From DAOTUL01 sp034437435 (lineage in GTDB: Bacteria; Chloroflexota; Anaerolineae; Aggregatilineales; Phototrophicaceae): a DNA stretch of 6,036 nt. The DNA lies in contig CAYQJO010000256.1 in NCBI GenBank assembly GCA_964417785.1, positions 1 to 6,036 of the forward strand, read 5' to 3'. The notes below the pieces were generated by a model, which saw only the letters and a program-made list of their open reading frames with translations, ran no database searches and had not been told where the DNA came from. Of the stretch, positions 5,982 to 6,036 are shown in pieces (within the stretch, counting starts at the first letter, position 1; each line of letters starts with the position of its first letter). The translations under genes were made by a program, and so were the position numbers.

Positions 5982-6007
5982 CGTAGGGACGCCATTCTTG
6001 GCGTCCG
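5982..6007 (+). repeat. Short hairpin repeat, copy D, head-to-head with copy C
   Basis: GGACGCCA (5987-5994) pairs perfectly with TGGCGTCC (5999-6006) around TTCT. The lead CGTAGGGACG (5982-5991) is the exact inverse of CGTCCCTACG (5966-5975) in copy C, so C and D form a larger inverted pair separated by 6 nt. The 29 bases after it, to the window end, show nothing I can assign. Confidence 0.7.
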
Positions 6008-6036
6008 TTGGTACAAACGCCGAAGCCCCCATTTCC

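Noticed and set aside
5894..6007. CRISPR array or tandem repeat array
   Set aside because: The copies differ in arm sequence and orientation, and the spacing is irregular; no identical repeats with unique spacers.
5618..6016. A 132-residue minus-strand open frame overlapping the glycosyltransferase end
   Set aside because: It runs through the terminator and the hairpin repeats and is antisense to the real gene; no domain is visible.

Overview
This window looks like chromosomal DNA from a high-GC environmental bacterium. The best guess is Chloroflexota (Anaerolineae-like). That rests on the overall style of the proteins, on the short hairpin repeats of the 'GTAGGG(A/G)CG...' type, and on a 'CCTCACCCC...CCCCTCTCC' palindromic repeat, both of which I remember as common between genes in that phylum. 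The assignment is inference from memory; there is no rRNA or other marker gene here.

Layout. Four complete genes are on the minus strand and one is on the plus strand. They diverge from an A+T-richer intergenic region at 4461-4807. Reading leftward on the minus strand: a left-handed beta-helix (hexapeptide) acyltransferase (4460-3723); a 150-bp gap filled by two kinds of repeat; an eight-or-so-span membrane protein of the flippase-like / LPG-synthase TM family (3572-2583); tandem hairpins including a good intrinsic terminator (2580-2527); a secreted DUF5060-type glycoside hydrolase with an extra C-terminal domain (2497-566); and, 12 nt later in the same frame, a small membrane-bound YdjM-type metal-dependent hydrolase that starts at TTG (553-17). 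A Shine-Dalgarno sequence and ATG at the very left edge suggest another minus-strand gene beginning at position 4. Reading rightward, the plus strand carries a DPM1/GtrB-like polyprenyl-phosphate glycosyltransferase (4808-5827), a strong terminator, and a cluster of three short hairpin repeats up to the window end.

How the genes may work together. The glycosyltransferase would load a sugar onto polyprenyl phosphate at the inner face of the membrane. The flippase-like protein belongs to a family associated with membrane lipids, and the acyltransferase could decorate a glycan or lipid-linked sugar. Together they suggest surface-glycan or glycolipid building. The exported glycoside hydrolase would act on glycans outside the cell, and it follows a terminator, so it is probably a separate transcription unit together with the YdjM-like gene.

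I found no convincing new defence, mobile or RNA-based system. The points most worth a second look are the hairpin repeat family, one truncated copy of which seems to supply a stop codon, a ribosome binding site and a TTG start; the fused C-terminal domain on the glycoside hydrolase; and a motif repeated in mirror orientation in the divergent intergenic region.
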